DNA from: Phialocephala subalpina
Lineage: Eukaryota; Ascomycota; Leotiomycetes; Helotiales; Mollisiaceae
Length of the DNA stretch: 58,237 nt
Direction: 5' to 3'
Assembly: GCA_900073065.1 (NCBI GenBank)
Contig: FJOG01000045.1
Location: forward strand, 242,036-300,272
Each line of letters starts with the position of its first letter. Within the stretch, counting starts at the first letter, position 1. Positions 9,139-18,874 of this stretch are shown here, in pieces. The position numbers and the translations under genes were made by a program. The notes beneath the pieces were generated by a model, which was not told the origin of the DNA, made no database searches, and worked only from the letters and a program-made list of their open reading frames with translations.

Positions 9139-12100
9139 ATGAGCTTTGGTTTTAGTGTTGGCGACTTTGTCGCAGTGCTCCAGATGGCAAACACTATCCG
9201 TGACCGATTTATCGGTGCGCCTGAGCAGTTCAAGGCAATCTCAAACGAGTAAGTAATCCTACTGCTAACTTTACCAATGTTTATAATCTAATCCTATAGA
9301 GTAACGGGTCTTTCAAACGTCCTTCGCGATATCGAGAGCGTTCAATCTCAACAGGAACTTACCGACTGGCAGAAAAACGCTTTAGTACCTGTTCTTAAAG
9401 AATGCCACACCGTCCTTGTTGCGCTGGGCAAAGTAGTGGATGAGAATTGTTACTTGAAGCCGTTAAATTCCCATAGTTTCCGTGACAAGTCACGGCGAAT
9501 ATGGAAGAGAGTAACATGGGAGCCAGCCGAAGTACAAGAGCTTCGATCACGTGTTGTCTTGAATATTGGACTTTTGAGCGCGTTCAATGGAAGCTTGATA
9601 AGGTGTGTCTCCAAAATTCCAGAGCAGATACTACAAGATAATAACATATACTAGCAAAGTCACTTTAGGAACCAAAGACGAGGTAGAACGATTGCATACG
9701 CGTCAGGATATGCGAGAGCGTCACGAAGAGCACCAGACTATTCTCGACTGGCTTACCCCGATTGACTACGCAGCTCAGCAGCAAGATTTCATCAGCCGAC
9801 GACAGGCAGGAACTGGCCAATGGCTCCTAAACTCGGACGAGTTTCAGACGTGGCTAAACACCGACAACCAAACGCTATTCTGCCCAGGAATCCCCGGGGC
9901 TGGGAAGACAATCCTTACAGCTGTTGCGATCAACGACCTTACCACGCGGTTTCAGAACGATCCGGGTGTTAGCATTGCGTACCTGTACTGTAACTTCCGG
10001 CGGAAAGACGAACAGAAGGCGCAAGACTTACTCGCAAGTCTCCTAAAACAGCTAAGCGAAGAACGATCCTCCCTCCCGGACAGTGTAAAGTCTCTCTACA
10101 ATAAGCATAAAGAGAAGCGGACACGGCCATCTCTCGACGAAATCTCGAGAGCTCTCCAGTCTGTAGCTAGCGCATATTCGAGAGTTATTATTATCGTCGA
10201 CGCACTTGATGAATGCCAAGCGTCCGATGGCTGCCGGATGACGTTCTTAACGGAGATCTTCAGCCTCCAGACCAAGACTAGAGCAAATCTCTTTGCGACG
10301 TCGAGGTTTATCCCGGATATCACTGAGAAATTTAACGGAAGCACAATATTTGAGATCCGTGCCCATGATAAGGATGTGCGACAGTATTTGGACAGCCGGA
10401 TATCACAGTCTGGACAGAAGTTACTAGAGACTCACCGTGAAGAGATTAAAACTGAAATCACAAAGGCAGTTGATGGAATGTAAGTTCCTGCCTTGCATAC
10501 TATAAAGCCCAGCCATTAACGCCTGTATAGGTTTTTGCTCGCGCAACTTCACTTTGAATCTGTCAGCACCAAAAAGACACTCAAGAAGATGAAAGATGTG
10601 TTGAAAAACCTGCCCACTGGACCGAAAGCCTACGATTATGCCTACGAAGAAGCTATGAAGAGGATCGGGGCCCACGATACAGACTCTGAGGAGCTGGCTA
10701 AGCAGGTTCTGTCATGGATTACGTGCTCTAAGAGACCGCTCTCTGTGTCTGAACTTCAATACGCGCTTGCAGTAGAAGTTGATAAGGCTGAGCTCGACGA
10801 AGAGAATCTGCCCCAGCTTGAAGACATGGTCTCAGTATGTGCTGGTTTAGTCACAATCGATGAGGAGAGCAGTATTATTCGATTAGTTCACTACACAACG
10901 CAAGAATACTTCGAGCGAACGCAAAGGCAATGGTTTCCCGATGCGCAGACTAATATCACGATAGTCTGCGTTTCGTACCTCTCATTCGACGAGTTTAAGA
11001 GTGGAATTTGCGAAAACGACGAGGAGTTTGAACAACGGCTTCAATTAAATAAGCTATACGACTACGCAGCACATAACTGGGGTCATCACGCTCGGCAGGC
11101 TTCGACTTTGTGTCGAGATGTTATAGAATTTCTTCAGAAACAAGCCCAAGTCGAGGCATCAAGTCAAGCACTTATAGCTGTTAAGAGATGGTCGGGGCAT
11201 AGAAAATATAGCCAAAACGTTCCAAAGCAAATGACTAGCTTACACTTGGCAGCATACTTTGGAGTCGACGAGGCGGTACAATTCTTAATCGGTAGCGATA
11301 ATCCTGATCCGGAAGATAATTACGGCCAAACGCCGCTGTTGTGGGCTACTATGAACGGGCACGAGGCCGTCGTAAAGCTGCTGCTGGATAAGGGCGCCGA
11401 GCTAGAGACTAAGGATATAGAGTATAGTCAGACGCCGCTGTCATGGGCTGCAATAAATGGGCACGAGGTCGTCGTGAAACTGCTGCTGGATAAGGGCGCC
11501 GAGTTAGAGACTAAGGATAACTATGGTCGGACGCCGCTATTATGGGCTGCTCGGAACGAGCACGAGGCCGTCGTGAAGCAGCTGCTAGATAAGGGCGCCG
11601 AGCTAGAGACCAAGGATAACTATGGTCGGACGCCGTTATCGCGGGCTGCTAAGGACGGGTACGAGGCCGTCGTAAAGCTGCTGCTGGATAACGGCGCCGA
11701 GTTAGAGACCAAGGATAACTATGGTCGGACGCCGCTGTTATGGGCTGCTCAGAACGGGCACGAGGCCGTTCTGAAGCTGCTACTAGCTACAGGCGAGATC
11801 GATGCCGATGTGAAGGGTAGCGATGGTCGGACACCGTTGTGGTGGGCAGCTCGACATGGAGATGGAGCTGTCAAACTGTTACTTGCTACAGATCGCGTTA
11901 ATGTTGACTCAGTGGACCGTTACAACTCGACACCGCTATCAATCGCGGCAAGGATGGGACATAGAGACGTAGTAACGTTTCTCTTAAGCCAAAGCCTCAG
12001 CTTGACTGTCAAAGACAATTTCGGTCGGACACCTTTATGGTGGGCAAGAAGGGCCGGATATCCTTATATCGCCGACCTCCTACTTGAAAAGTACAAAGAG

Positions 12101-12322
12101 AATGGCATACTTATCCAAGAAGACGACTTGCCTACTACGATAATTTCAGTCCCTAGCGATGAATCTTCTGGATATTGTGACATTTGCGTTTTAGGTATCT
12201 CAGAGGAAGACTCCTATTATCATTGTAGGGTTTGTAATAATGGGGATTTTGATATTTGCGAGGGGTGTTTTACGATGAACGCTTATTGTCTTGATCAGTC
12301 CCATACATTGATTAAGAAATGA
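9139..12322 (+). CDS. NLR-like STAND protein: NACHT, ankyrin repeats, C-terminal ZZ finger
   Basis: Predicted structure is join(9139..9248,9300..9602,9655..10479,10531..12322), 1009 aa. The three introns (51, 52 and 51 nt) have GTAAGT/GTGTGT donors, TAG acceptors and CTAAC-type branch sites, and every join keeps frame. Start 9139 is chosen because [18 protein letters not shown] is the conserved N-terminus of this class; the frame is also open upstream. Order: N-terminal STAND-associated region (1-140), linker ending in [16 protein letters not shown] ATPase with Walker A GIPGAGKT (216-223) and Walker [11 protein letters not shown] (about 316-325), a winged-helix-like region, then about nine ankyrin repeats. 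A 50-residue tail (960-1009) has the CDIC ... CRVC ... DFDICEGC ... H pattern of a ZZ zinc finger. Such proteins are fungal NLR-like receptors implicated in non-self recognition. The gene is intact although flanked by a dead transposon and HET debris. Ligand and output are unknown. Confidence 0.92.
11320..11810 (+). repeat. Near-identical 99-bp ankyrin-coding repeats
   Basis: Five consecutive units (about 33 codons; the second has one extra codon) share almost the same DNA, including runs such as AAGCTGCTGCTGGATAAGG. Differences cluster in the segment after 'TPL': the same codon reads ATG (11351), ATA (11453), CGG (11552), AAG (11651) and CAG (11750). Further ankyrin repeats downstream (to about 12100) are more diverged. 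This indicates recent unit duplication or gene conversion within the array. Confidence 0.85.
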
Positions 12323-12927
12323 TTCGAGAGAGGATTTGGTGTGTCAGTTGAGGAGGACTCGTAATCAGTGGTATCAATACAGTAAGGAAATTGTAGCATG
12401 TTAGCATGAAGCCGCATCATCAGTTATGCATTGTTTCACTAGGCGGTTTGGCCTAATTCCGATGTGCCAGCGAGAGCACTATATCAAGCAGACATTTCCA
12501 CCTAGCTAGACGGACAGATTTGACATCAATACCATACATTTTACCCTAACCACTTCCGCAACTGATATGGTGACACATGGTGATACATGGGGCATCTAGG
12601 CCAGAAGACTTTTATAGGCTTCAAAAGCTGTTAATGTTATTAATCATTCACTTTATATTATAACTTAACTTATATATTTTTATAACTTTGATAAAGAGGG
12701 GCTTGGGGGAGATGGAGTTTATATATTTTGTACTTGATTTTAAATGCTTAATCTGGAATATTCTAGTAGCTTCTCTTTTACGCTTCTGACCACGTAATCA
12801 TATAGTCTTAATGCTTATCTCAGGGTATTCCTATGTACAATCCAAAGAGGAGTCGATAAAGTTCTCTGGGTAGTCCGAGTACACCCAGAGAGACCTATAT
12901 TTGGAGGATTTTATTGGCTGGGACAAA
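12323..12927. other. Intergenic with transposon-like traces
   Basis: About 600 bp, AT-rich after 12620. The 13-mer ATGGGGCATCTAG at 12587-12599 also occurs in the left arm of the piggyBac-like element (6667-6679), and the following AT-rich stretch loosely resembles the sequence before its transposase start. It may be another transposon-end relic. No gene seen. Confidence 0.4.
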
Positions 12928-13056
12928 ATGGCCTCACTCTCAAATCTACCGCATACCGGTCCCTTTACTCAACCTCAATACGGTGGTGATGGATCGTGGG
13001 GCATAGATCCGACTCTCGACAATTTCCACCCTGCTGAGAGCATACCAGACAACAAT
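12928..13056 (+). pseudogene. Possible orphan first exon, truncated
   Basis: An ATG at 12928 opens a Gly/Pro/Asn-rich protein-like stretch (start MASLSNLPHTGPFTQPQYGG) that runs to a good donor-like GTATGT at 13057. Beyond that the DNA belongs to a HET relic on the other strand, so any continuation is lost. It could be the first exon of an unrelated gene joined head-to-head to the HET fragment. The family is not recognised and the call is weak. Confidence 0.25.
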
Positions 13057-13099
13057 GTATGTGGGAGCGCCAACACATTCCACGAGAATTCCTTTTGTG

Positions 13100-13668
13100 C
13101 TGAAATCAAGCAAAGAGCCTCCTCGTAGGACTTTGACGGGAATTCCTGTTATCTCGCAGATATGTCGTTCTAGGGATGCCTTATTGCCAAGTAGCTCCCT
13201 CTCTTTTGAGAAGAACTCGACTAATGCCGGCGTAATAAGCTCTTAGAGAGTCCAGTCTCGAGTGAACCATCTGCTCTTCTGAAATACCGATTCCCAGGGC
13301 TCGTTGGACTCGTTGGCCGAATCGAAAGGAAGTCTTGAAACATCTGACGAATAGACATAGCATTTGGCCGCATTGCGATACCAGCGAAACATTGAGTTAA
13401 TAGCCTCTGAGAGCTTGGTGCTATTCGATTTGTCGATACAATAAGTGTCTAACCCAAAATATTGCAAGCCGTCACGCTGAGCCTGTTCTCCGCAGAACTG
13501 TATTTTGCCGTAGCCAGCCTTGCTCTTACCCGTGCCATTTATTAGATCTTTGAAAGTGACCTCCTCCGCTCCTTATCTGTGCGAAAATATGGCATACCAG
13601 GGAATATCATTGCCAAAGAATTCGGCAAGGTCGAACCCGCTGTCGTTGTTGTATTCTAGCAGACGCAT
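13100..13668 (-). pseudogene. RIP-inactivated HET-domain pseudogene fragment
   Basis: Reading the minus strand from the ATG at 13668 gives the N-terminus of the small-HET class: MRLLEYNNDSGFDLAEFFG, then IPWYAIFSH, a stop where the family has Trp (SHTWG), EEVTFKDL, CGEQAQRDGLQYFGLDTYCIDKSNSTKLSEAINSMFRWY (broken here only by description), CYVYSSDVS, SRWFTRDWTL, and a second stop where the family has Gln (TLQELI becomes TL-stop-ELI). Similarity continues through the 'ITGIPVKVLRGGSLLDFS' region and then ends near 13100. Both stops fit RIP-type transitions. Downstream HET sequence is missing, so the copy is both mutated and truncated. It is a different HET subclass from the intact gene at 1411. 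Confidence 0.85.
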
Positions 13669-13865
13669 TATCCGATCGGATTTGTGTGTCGCTGGGGATA
13701 AGGTTCTCGGTAAGTATTAGGCCGTCGTCGAGTCAGTATACATGCGAAGTTGACTAAAGAGTTATGAGAGGACATTAGATTGAGGCTGGCGCACTCGCTG
13801 AGCAAGGCAGCCTCGGGCAATGGCATCGTTGTACATCACTGTAACGAGCCTAGTCAGATAAGTCT

Positions 13866-14581
13866 NNNNNNNNNNNNNNNNNNNNNNNNNNNNNNNNNNN
13901 NNNNNNNNNNNNNNNNNNNNNNNNNNNNNNNNNNNNNNNNNNNNNNNNNNNNNNNNNNNNNNNNNNNNNNNNNNNNNNNNNNNNNNNNNNNNNNNNNNNN
14001 NNNNNNNNNNNNNNNNNNNNNNNNNNNNNNNNNNNNNNNNNNNNNNNNNNNNNNNNNNNNNNNNNNNNNNNNNNNNNNNNNNNNNNNNNNNNNNNNNNNN
14101 NNNNNNNNNNNNNNNNNNNNNNNNNNNNNNNNNNNNNNNNNNNNNNNNNNNNNNNNNNNNNNNNNNNNNNNNNNNNNNNNNNNNNNNNNNNNNNNNNNNN
14201 NNNNNNNNNNNNNNNNNNNNNNNNNNNNNNNNNNNNNNNNNNNNNNNNNNNNNNNNNNNNNNNNNNNNNNNNNNNNNNNNNNNNNNNNNNNNNNNNNNNN
14301 NNNNNNNNNNNNNNNNNNNNNNNNNNNNNNNNNNNNNNNNNNNNNNNNNNNNNNNNNNNNNNNNNNNNNNNNNNNNNNNNNNNNNNNNNNNNNNNNNNNN
14401 NNNNNNNNNNNNNNNNNNNNNNNNNNNNNNNNNNNNNNNNNNNNNNNNNNNNNNNNNNNNNNNNNNNNNNNNNNNNNNNNNNNNNNNNNNNNNNNNNNNN
14501 NNNNNNNNNNNNNNNNNNNNNNNNNNNNNNNNNNNNNNNNNNNNNNNNNNNNNNNNNNNNNNNNNNNNNNNNNNNNNNNNN
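13866..14581. other. Assembly gap (716 N)
   Basis: All bases are N. Reading frames drawn across this gap are meaningless. The gap lies in repeat-like debris next to the HET pseudogene, where assembly commonly fails. Confidence 1.
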
Positions 14582-15225
14582 CCAGGCTCGTAAGCGCGCA
14601 AGTGCCAATCGTTAGGGCTCACCGCTGGGATTCAAGGTATTCATAGCTGACTCTCTAGGATATTTGCAATTTACGCTCAGTTAAGGCATAACTTGTTATT
14701 AGCGTTGAGAGAGAATTTCAGGGGGCAGTAAAGATGCAAAGTTGAAGGCGAGCAAATTATTGATTGTTCGGAAGATTGCCCTAGTACACGGGATAACAAA
14801 GAAGCTACGTGCTAGCGCCGAAAATGGACGAGGTGGTTTGTGCTCACCGATTTTTTTTTAGGCGAAAGAGGACGAAGCCGATTTTGCAAGTGATTGTAGC
14901 GAGCTCTGGAGGCCTGAGAAAAGTATACATTTTGGTGCCAGGGATGTCGGAGGAAAAGAACAAATGGCAACTATAACAAAATTTTCCGCGAGACCTGGAT
15001 ACAAACGAGGAATGCTATAACACAACATGGAACAATTGATACGGAAAATGAGATAGTAATTGTACAGGGGACTTTGATATACAGATAAAATGTGATGATG
15101 TTGAATTAGTTTGGGAGGAGAGGAAAGGAAGGAAGCTCGTGACAGCGCGTTTTTGCTTTCAATCCAACCTCGCTTCACTGGCGTCATCATGAACATTTTC
15201 CTCCGGCCTCCCAACCCCCAGAACA
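14582..15225. other. Intergenic between the gap and BCS1
   Basis: About 640 bp without a credible gene. The part nearest 15226 should contain the BCS1 promoter and 5' UTR. No motif was recognised. Confidence 0.5.
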
Positions 15226-16599
15226 ATGTCCGACCCAACATCAACAACTTCCTTCCTTCCCCTCGATGCCCTCTTCAACAACCCTCTATTCGCTGGTGGC
15301 ATCGGCCTCGCAGGTCTGGGAGCAGCTGCAGCTGTCGCACGACGATCTGCCATCCGCGGCGCATCCCTCATCAAACGCCGTCTCCTGGTCGATGTCGAAG
15401 TCAGCAAACTCGATTCGTCGTACGAATGGATATTGGCATGGCTCACTCTACCTCGCCCATCAGGAGGCTTCATAGCGGACAAGCTTGGCCGAATCCACCA
15501 GATGTCTGTGAAAACCGCTGAGCGACCTAGCAAAGATGGCACCAGTTTCCTCCTCCAGCCTGGTTATGGCAGATACATTATACGGCACAAGAATGCATAC
15601 ATATCGGTCAATCGAGAGAAGCAGAGCACGGCGAATCATAATACTGGCGAACCGCACGAAATTCTCACCTTTACGACATTGTATGCGTATCGACATGTTT
15701 TCGAAGATATTTTCAGAGAAGCACAGCTATTGGCGCGGTCGGCACAGGAGGGCAAAACAGTGATGTACACCTCAAAAGTAGCTGAGTGGGAAAGGTTCGG
15801 CCCTCCGCGGAAGAAGCGACCCATCGAATCGGTGATATTGGACAAGGGAATAAAGGAGCGCATTCTGGCTGATGTGGACGATTTTCTCGCACGACAACAA
15901 TGGTATGTTGATCGAGGGATACCATACCGTCGAGGATATCTTTTATACGGACCTCCCGGGAGCGGTAAAAGCTCCTTCATACAAGCGCTGGCAGGGCACT
16001 TCGACTTCGGCGTGTCTATAATCAACTTGAACGAGAGAGGCATGACGGATGACAGGCTTGCACATCTTTTGACGAAGCTACCTCCGAGGACGATACTTCT
16101 GCTGGAAGACGCGGATGCTGCGTTTACGAATCGGAGGAAAGCCGGCGCTGATGGATTTCAAGGAATGACTGTAACATTTTCGGGGTTGCTGAATGCGTTG
16201 GATGGCGTGGCTGCTGGCGAGGAGCGGATAGCATTCCTAACCACGAATCATATAGACAGACTCGACGAAGCTCTGATACGGCCGGGCCGAGTGGATATGA
16301 CTGTACGGATAGGAGAAGCAACGAGATACCAGGCTGCAGAGATGTGGGACAGGTTCTACGGAGACATCGATCACGATGGCAAAGGAAGGGACCGATTCTT
16401 GGACAGGCTGGAGGAGCTCGGGATTGTCACGGATGCTTCAGGCGCAGTGAAGCCAAAGCTACCTACCAGTACAGCGGCCATCCAAGGACTGTTCCTCTTC
16501 AACAAGGACAATATGGATGGTGCGGTCGAGATGGCGGAGGGCTTGATACCCAGAATATACGAGCCGGAGCCACAAGCTGGAATCACGGTACCCGCATGA
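15226..16599 (+). CDS. BCS1: BCS1-like mitochondrial AAA ATPase
   Basis: A single uninterrupted 457-aa frame, the usual length for BCS1. A Gly/Ala-rich hydrophobic segment at about 23-40 is the expected single membrane span, followed by basic residues (RRSAIR, KRR) that act as the internal mitochondrial targeting signal in this family. The BCS1 N-terminal domain follows, then the AAA module: YGPPGSGKSS Walker A (about 241-250), LLLEDADAAF Walker B (about 291-300), and the LTTNHIDRLDEALIRPGRVD block with sensor and arginine-finger residues. In yeast, BCS1 sits in the inner mitochondrial membrane and moves the folded Rieske iron-sulphur protein across it for complex III assembly. Fungi also have BCS1-like paralogues, so orthology is probable rather than proven. 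It is a housekeeping gene beside the immune-type island. Confidence 0.9.
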   Translation: MSDPTSTTSFLPLDALFNNPLFAGGIGLAGLGAAAAVARRSAIRGASLIKRRLLVDVEVSKLDSSYEWILAWLTLPRPSGGFIADKLGRIHQMSVKTAERPSKDGTSFLLQPGYGRYIIRHKNAYISVNREKQSTANHNTGEPHEILTFTTLYAYRHVFEDIFREAQLLARSAQEGKTVMYTSKVAEWERFGPPRKKRPIESVILDKGIKERILADVDDFLARQQWYVDRGIPYRRGYLLYGPPGSGKSSFIQALAGHFDFGVSIINLNERGMTDDRLAHLLTKLPPRTILLLEDADAAFTNRRKAGADGFQGMTVTFSGLLNALDGVAAGEERIAFLTTNHIDRLDEALIRPGRVDMTVRIGEATRYQAAEMWDRFYGDIDHDGKGRDRFLDRLEELGIVTDASGAVKPKLPTSTAAIQGLFLFNKDNMDGAVEMAEGLIPRIYEPEPQAGITVPA

Positions 16600-16969
16600 T
16601 CTTCTGCACGCAGGGGTTTATGCACGATTGTATGATGCGCCATTTGGGAGCACAGTTCGATTACCAAGATAGCTTGTAAATATGGAACAAAGATACCACT
16701 GTACATCTATCTATAATGTATTATCCGATTCTCCAACTCGATGAAACCCAACGCCGTTGAGGTCCAATCCGGCCGACATCGATGTGTAAGTACCATCACA
16801 AAAGCTGAAGGGGCGATGCATCCAGATGAGTACCTTTACAAGAATTTCTCCGCATTCTCAAATTCGTGGCAACATTCCATTCATCAGTTCAATATTCATA
16901 CAATTCATCTACATCATCCCCTTTCCTCCAGTCTCTTACTTAATTATATAATCCTTACACACCGTCCAA
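16600..16969. other. Intergenic downstream of BCS1
   Basis: About 370 bp, probably the BCS1 3' UTR. No gene seen. Confidence 0.5.
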
Positions 16970-17190
16970 TCTCATCCCGTCTTCCTTCCTCATTGTACAA
17001 AGACATAAACTTATCACTCAAATTACCATCTTTTCTCCTCCCATCTACTGAGTACTAGAGCTCGTCCCATCCTTTAATCTAAGAAGTCCCTCTTCATCAC
17101 CCGGCTCACGGTACCCACCACTCGGCTCCGCGCCACGTACGTCCGTCTACGATGTTAGATTCGTCAATAGCTTCGTTGTCGTCTCGAAAA
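16970..17190 (-). pseudogene. Relic copy of exon 2 and 3' flank of the CHZ-like gene at 22.5 kb
   Basis: This stretch aligns by eye with 22460-22675: shared pieces include CATCACCCGGCTCACGGTAC, GTACGTCCGTC, ACGATGTT and CTTCGTTGTCGTCTC in the same order and orientation. On the minus strand it begins RDDNEAIDESNIVDGRT, like the intact gene, and then loses frame through a two-base length difference and carries early stops. The 3' untranslated flank is also recognisable. It is therefore a partial, decayed segmental duplicate about 5.5 kb from its parent. One edge lies close to the parent's intron/exon boundary and abuts the truncated membrane gene at 17197. Confidence 0.8.
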
Positions 17191-17196
17191 TCCACT

Positions 17197-18498
17197 AAGC
17201 TCGTATGCAATCTACTACTACGGGTTAAAGCCACCGAGACGTTTTGATGACGGGGAGAATATGGCGGTTTCAGTCTCCTATATATCTATGATAATTTCCT
17301 CTCTGTTACTCCTCTTGGGCTTCTTCACACGCGTCATTCGATTACACAATATGCTGTCAATCGACTTTATTCTACGGTTCAGGTCTTTCTTGAGCGAGAT
17401 AGCACGTCGTGGCCTACGACGCGTCTACTCTTCGTGTCGGGTACAGACTAACCCTCAAAGCGTGCTCCGGTCTCTAATCTATCACCCATTACTGGCCGGC
17501 TTTTTAATGCTGCGCGTCTCGCTTGACGTACATTCAGCGATGTTTATGGAGGTAAGGTTATGTTAGCTCTTTGTTCTCATTTCGACCCTCCACATACAAC
17601 TTTATGTTGACAGGATCCCAGGTTTGGTGGCTGCTAATGGGATTCACATGGGGCATGATCCACTTGGTGCTCACGCTTAAGCTAAGCACAGTTGGTATTG
17701 GCAGCAGCGACTGGGCCTTTGGTCAGGTCGTCCCGATTGTATTATTAGCTGCTCCCGTTGTTGCTATTGTGGAATTCTTTTATGAAGGTGAGGTTCGTCT
17801 CCTGGTCGATAGCTTGCTATACTGAAATGCGATTCGAACAGACGACGAGGCTGAAATACCTGTGAACACCACCACTTCTACCTCGAGTCCGTCCGCATCA
17901 GTTATGAAAAGAAATGGCGGTGTTCAAAACCAGGCGACGTTATCCACACCATCCTCAGGCACAGACCAAGCATCAAATGCCCAAAATTCCGAAGACGAGT
18001 ATAATGCTCAATTAAGCACAACAGCTCATGGTCGTGTGGAGACTTTACAGATTGCGGATAATCTTTCGAACTCGCCTATCGAAGGTCTTCGAGACGAGCC
18101 AGATTTCGATTTCTATGTTGAAGCGAGCTGGTTTACTTGGATTATTATTTTCACCTTGTGCTCAGTTTGTACCGTGAGCATTGGCTGGACTTCGCGCGGG
18201 GACGACTCACGGTTTCTTGTTGGTTCTATTCGTCGGGGCTTTGTTTCTGGTACCCATGCTGTACCCGCTTTCGACCGCCTTGCAGTACTGTGTACTCGAC
18301 GGGCGTCACTTCCTTCTTGGGAATTTGGGAAAGTCTGAACTTGGTGACATTAACTGTCTCGTAATTGTTCATTGTCTTTTCGGAGAGACACTATCACGTC
18401 CGCGGACAATGTCTTCAAATTTTCGTGCCTGTAACAGTCTAAACGGGCAAAATAGGAATATTTATACAAATGCACAGTACTTACAGATCAATGAGTGA
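17197..18498 (+). pseudogene. Broken multi-pass membrane protein gene
   Basis: Coding sequence resumes right after the exon relic: in frame are LSSYAIYYYGLKPPRRFDDG and ENMAVSVSYISM, followed by hydrophobic segments. Plausible exons are 17197-17551, 17622-17787 and 17842 onward, with introns 17552-17621 and 17788-17841 in frame. Residues around 'VWWLLMGFTWGMIHL' and 'WAFGQVVPIVLLAAP' match a widespread fungal family of multi-pass membrane proteins of unknown function. The 5' exons that normally encode the first part are absent. Near 18175-18200 the hydrophobic reading moves from one frame to another with no usable intron, which indicates a frameshift. I therefore call it a pseudogene; a sequencing indel is the alternative. 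Confidence 0.6.
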
Positions 18499-18565
18499 AC
18501 TATGAGTGGCTCACAATGCACCAGTCCGAATTTAGTCCATGTTTGTAGAGGCAAAGTAACCGATC

Positions 18566-18874
18566 TACTATCCCCCCCTTTGCATACTTGCCGGTGGAGA
18601 CTTTTTGCCACAATTATACAAGGGCTTGAACAAATAGGAATCATGAGATTTTGGAGGCCAGCAAATCTTTGAGGCTTCTCGAGCCTTCTATCTACACCTT
18701 TGAATTGATACACAGACCACTTTTGCTCTGAGTCAAACGTAAACTAAGGCTAAAGCTACCCCTTGCCTTGATAATCTGGTCTGTGTAAAGAGGTTGACCA
18801 GGCTTGGAACCACTTAGAATTTGAGCTTCCTTAAAAATGTCTCCACCGGCAAGTATGCAAGGGGGGGGATAGTA
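18566..18874. mobile_element. Tc1/mariner-like MITE, 309 bp
   Basis: Inverted terminal repeats of about 36 bp: 18566-18601 and 18839-18874 share the CTATCCCCCCC start and TTGCATACTTGCCGGTGGAG, differing only in the length or base of the homopolymer junction. Both ends are flanked by TA, the target duplicated by Tc1/mariner elements. There is no coding capacity, so it is a non-autonomous element. It lies just after the broken membrane gene. Confidence 0.75.

Noticed and set aside
13762..14646. Long reading frames on both strands across the N block
   Set aside because: They exist only because N codons are not stops; there is no sequence in 13866-14581.
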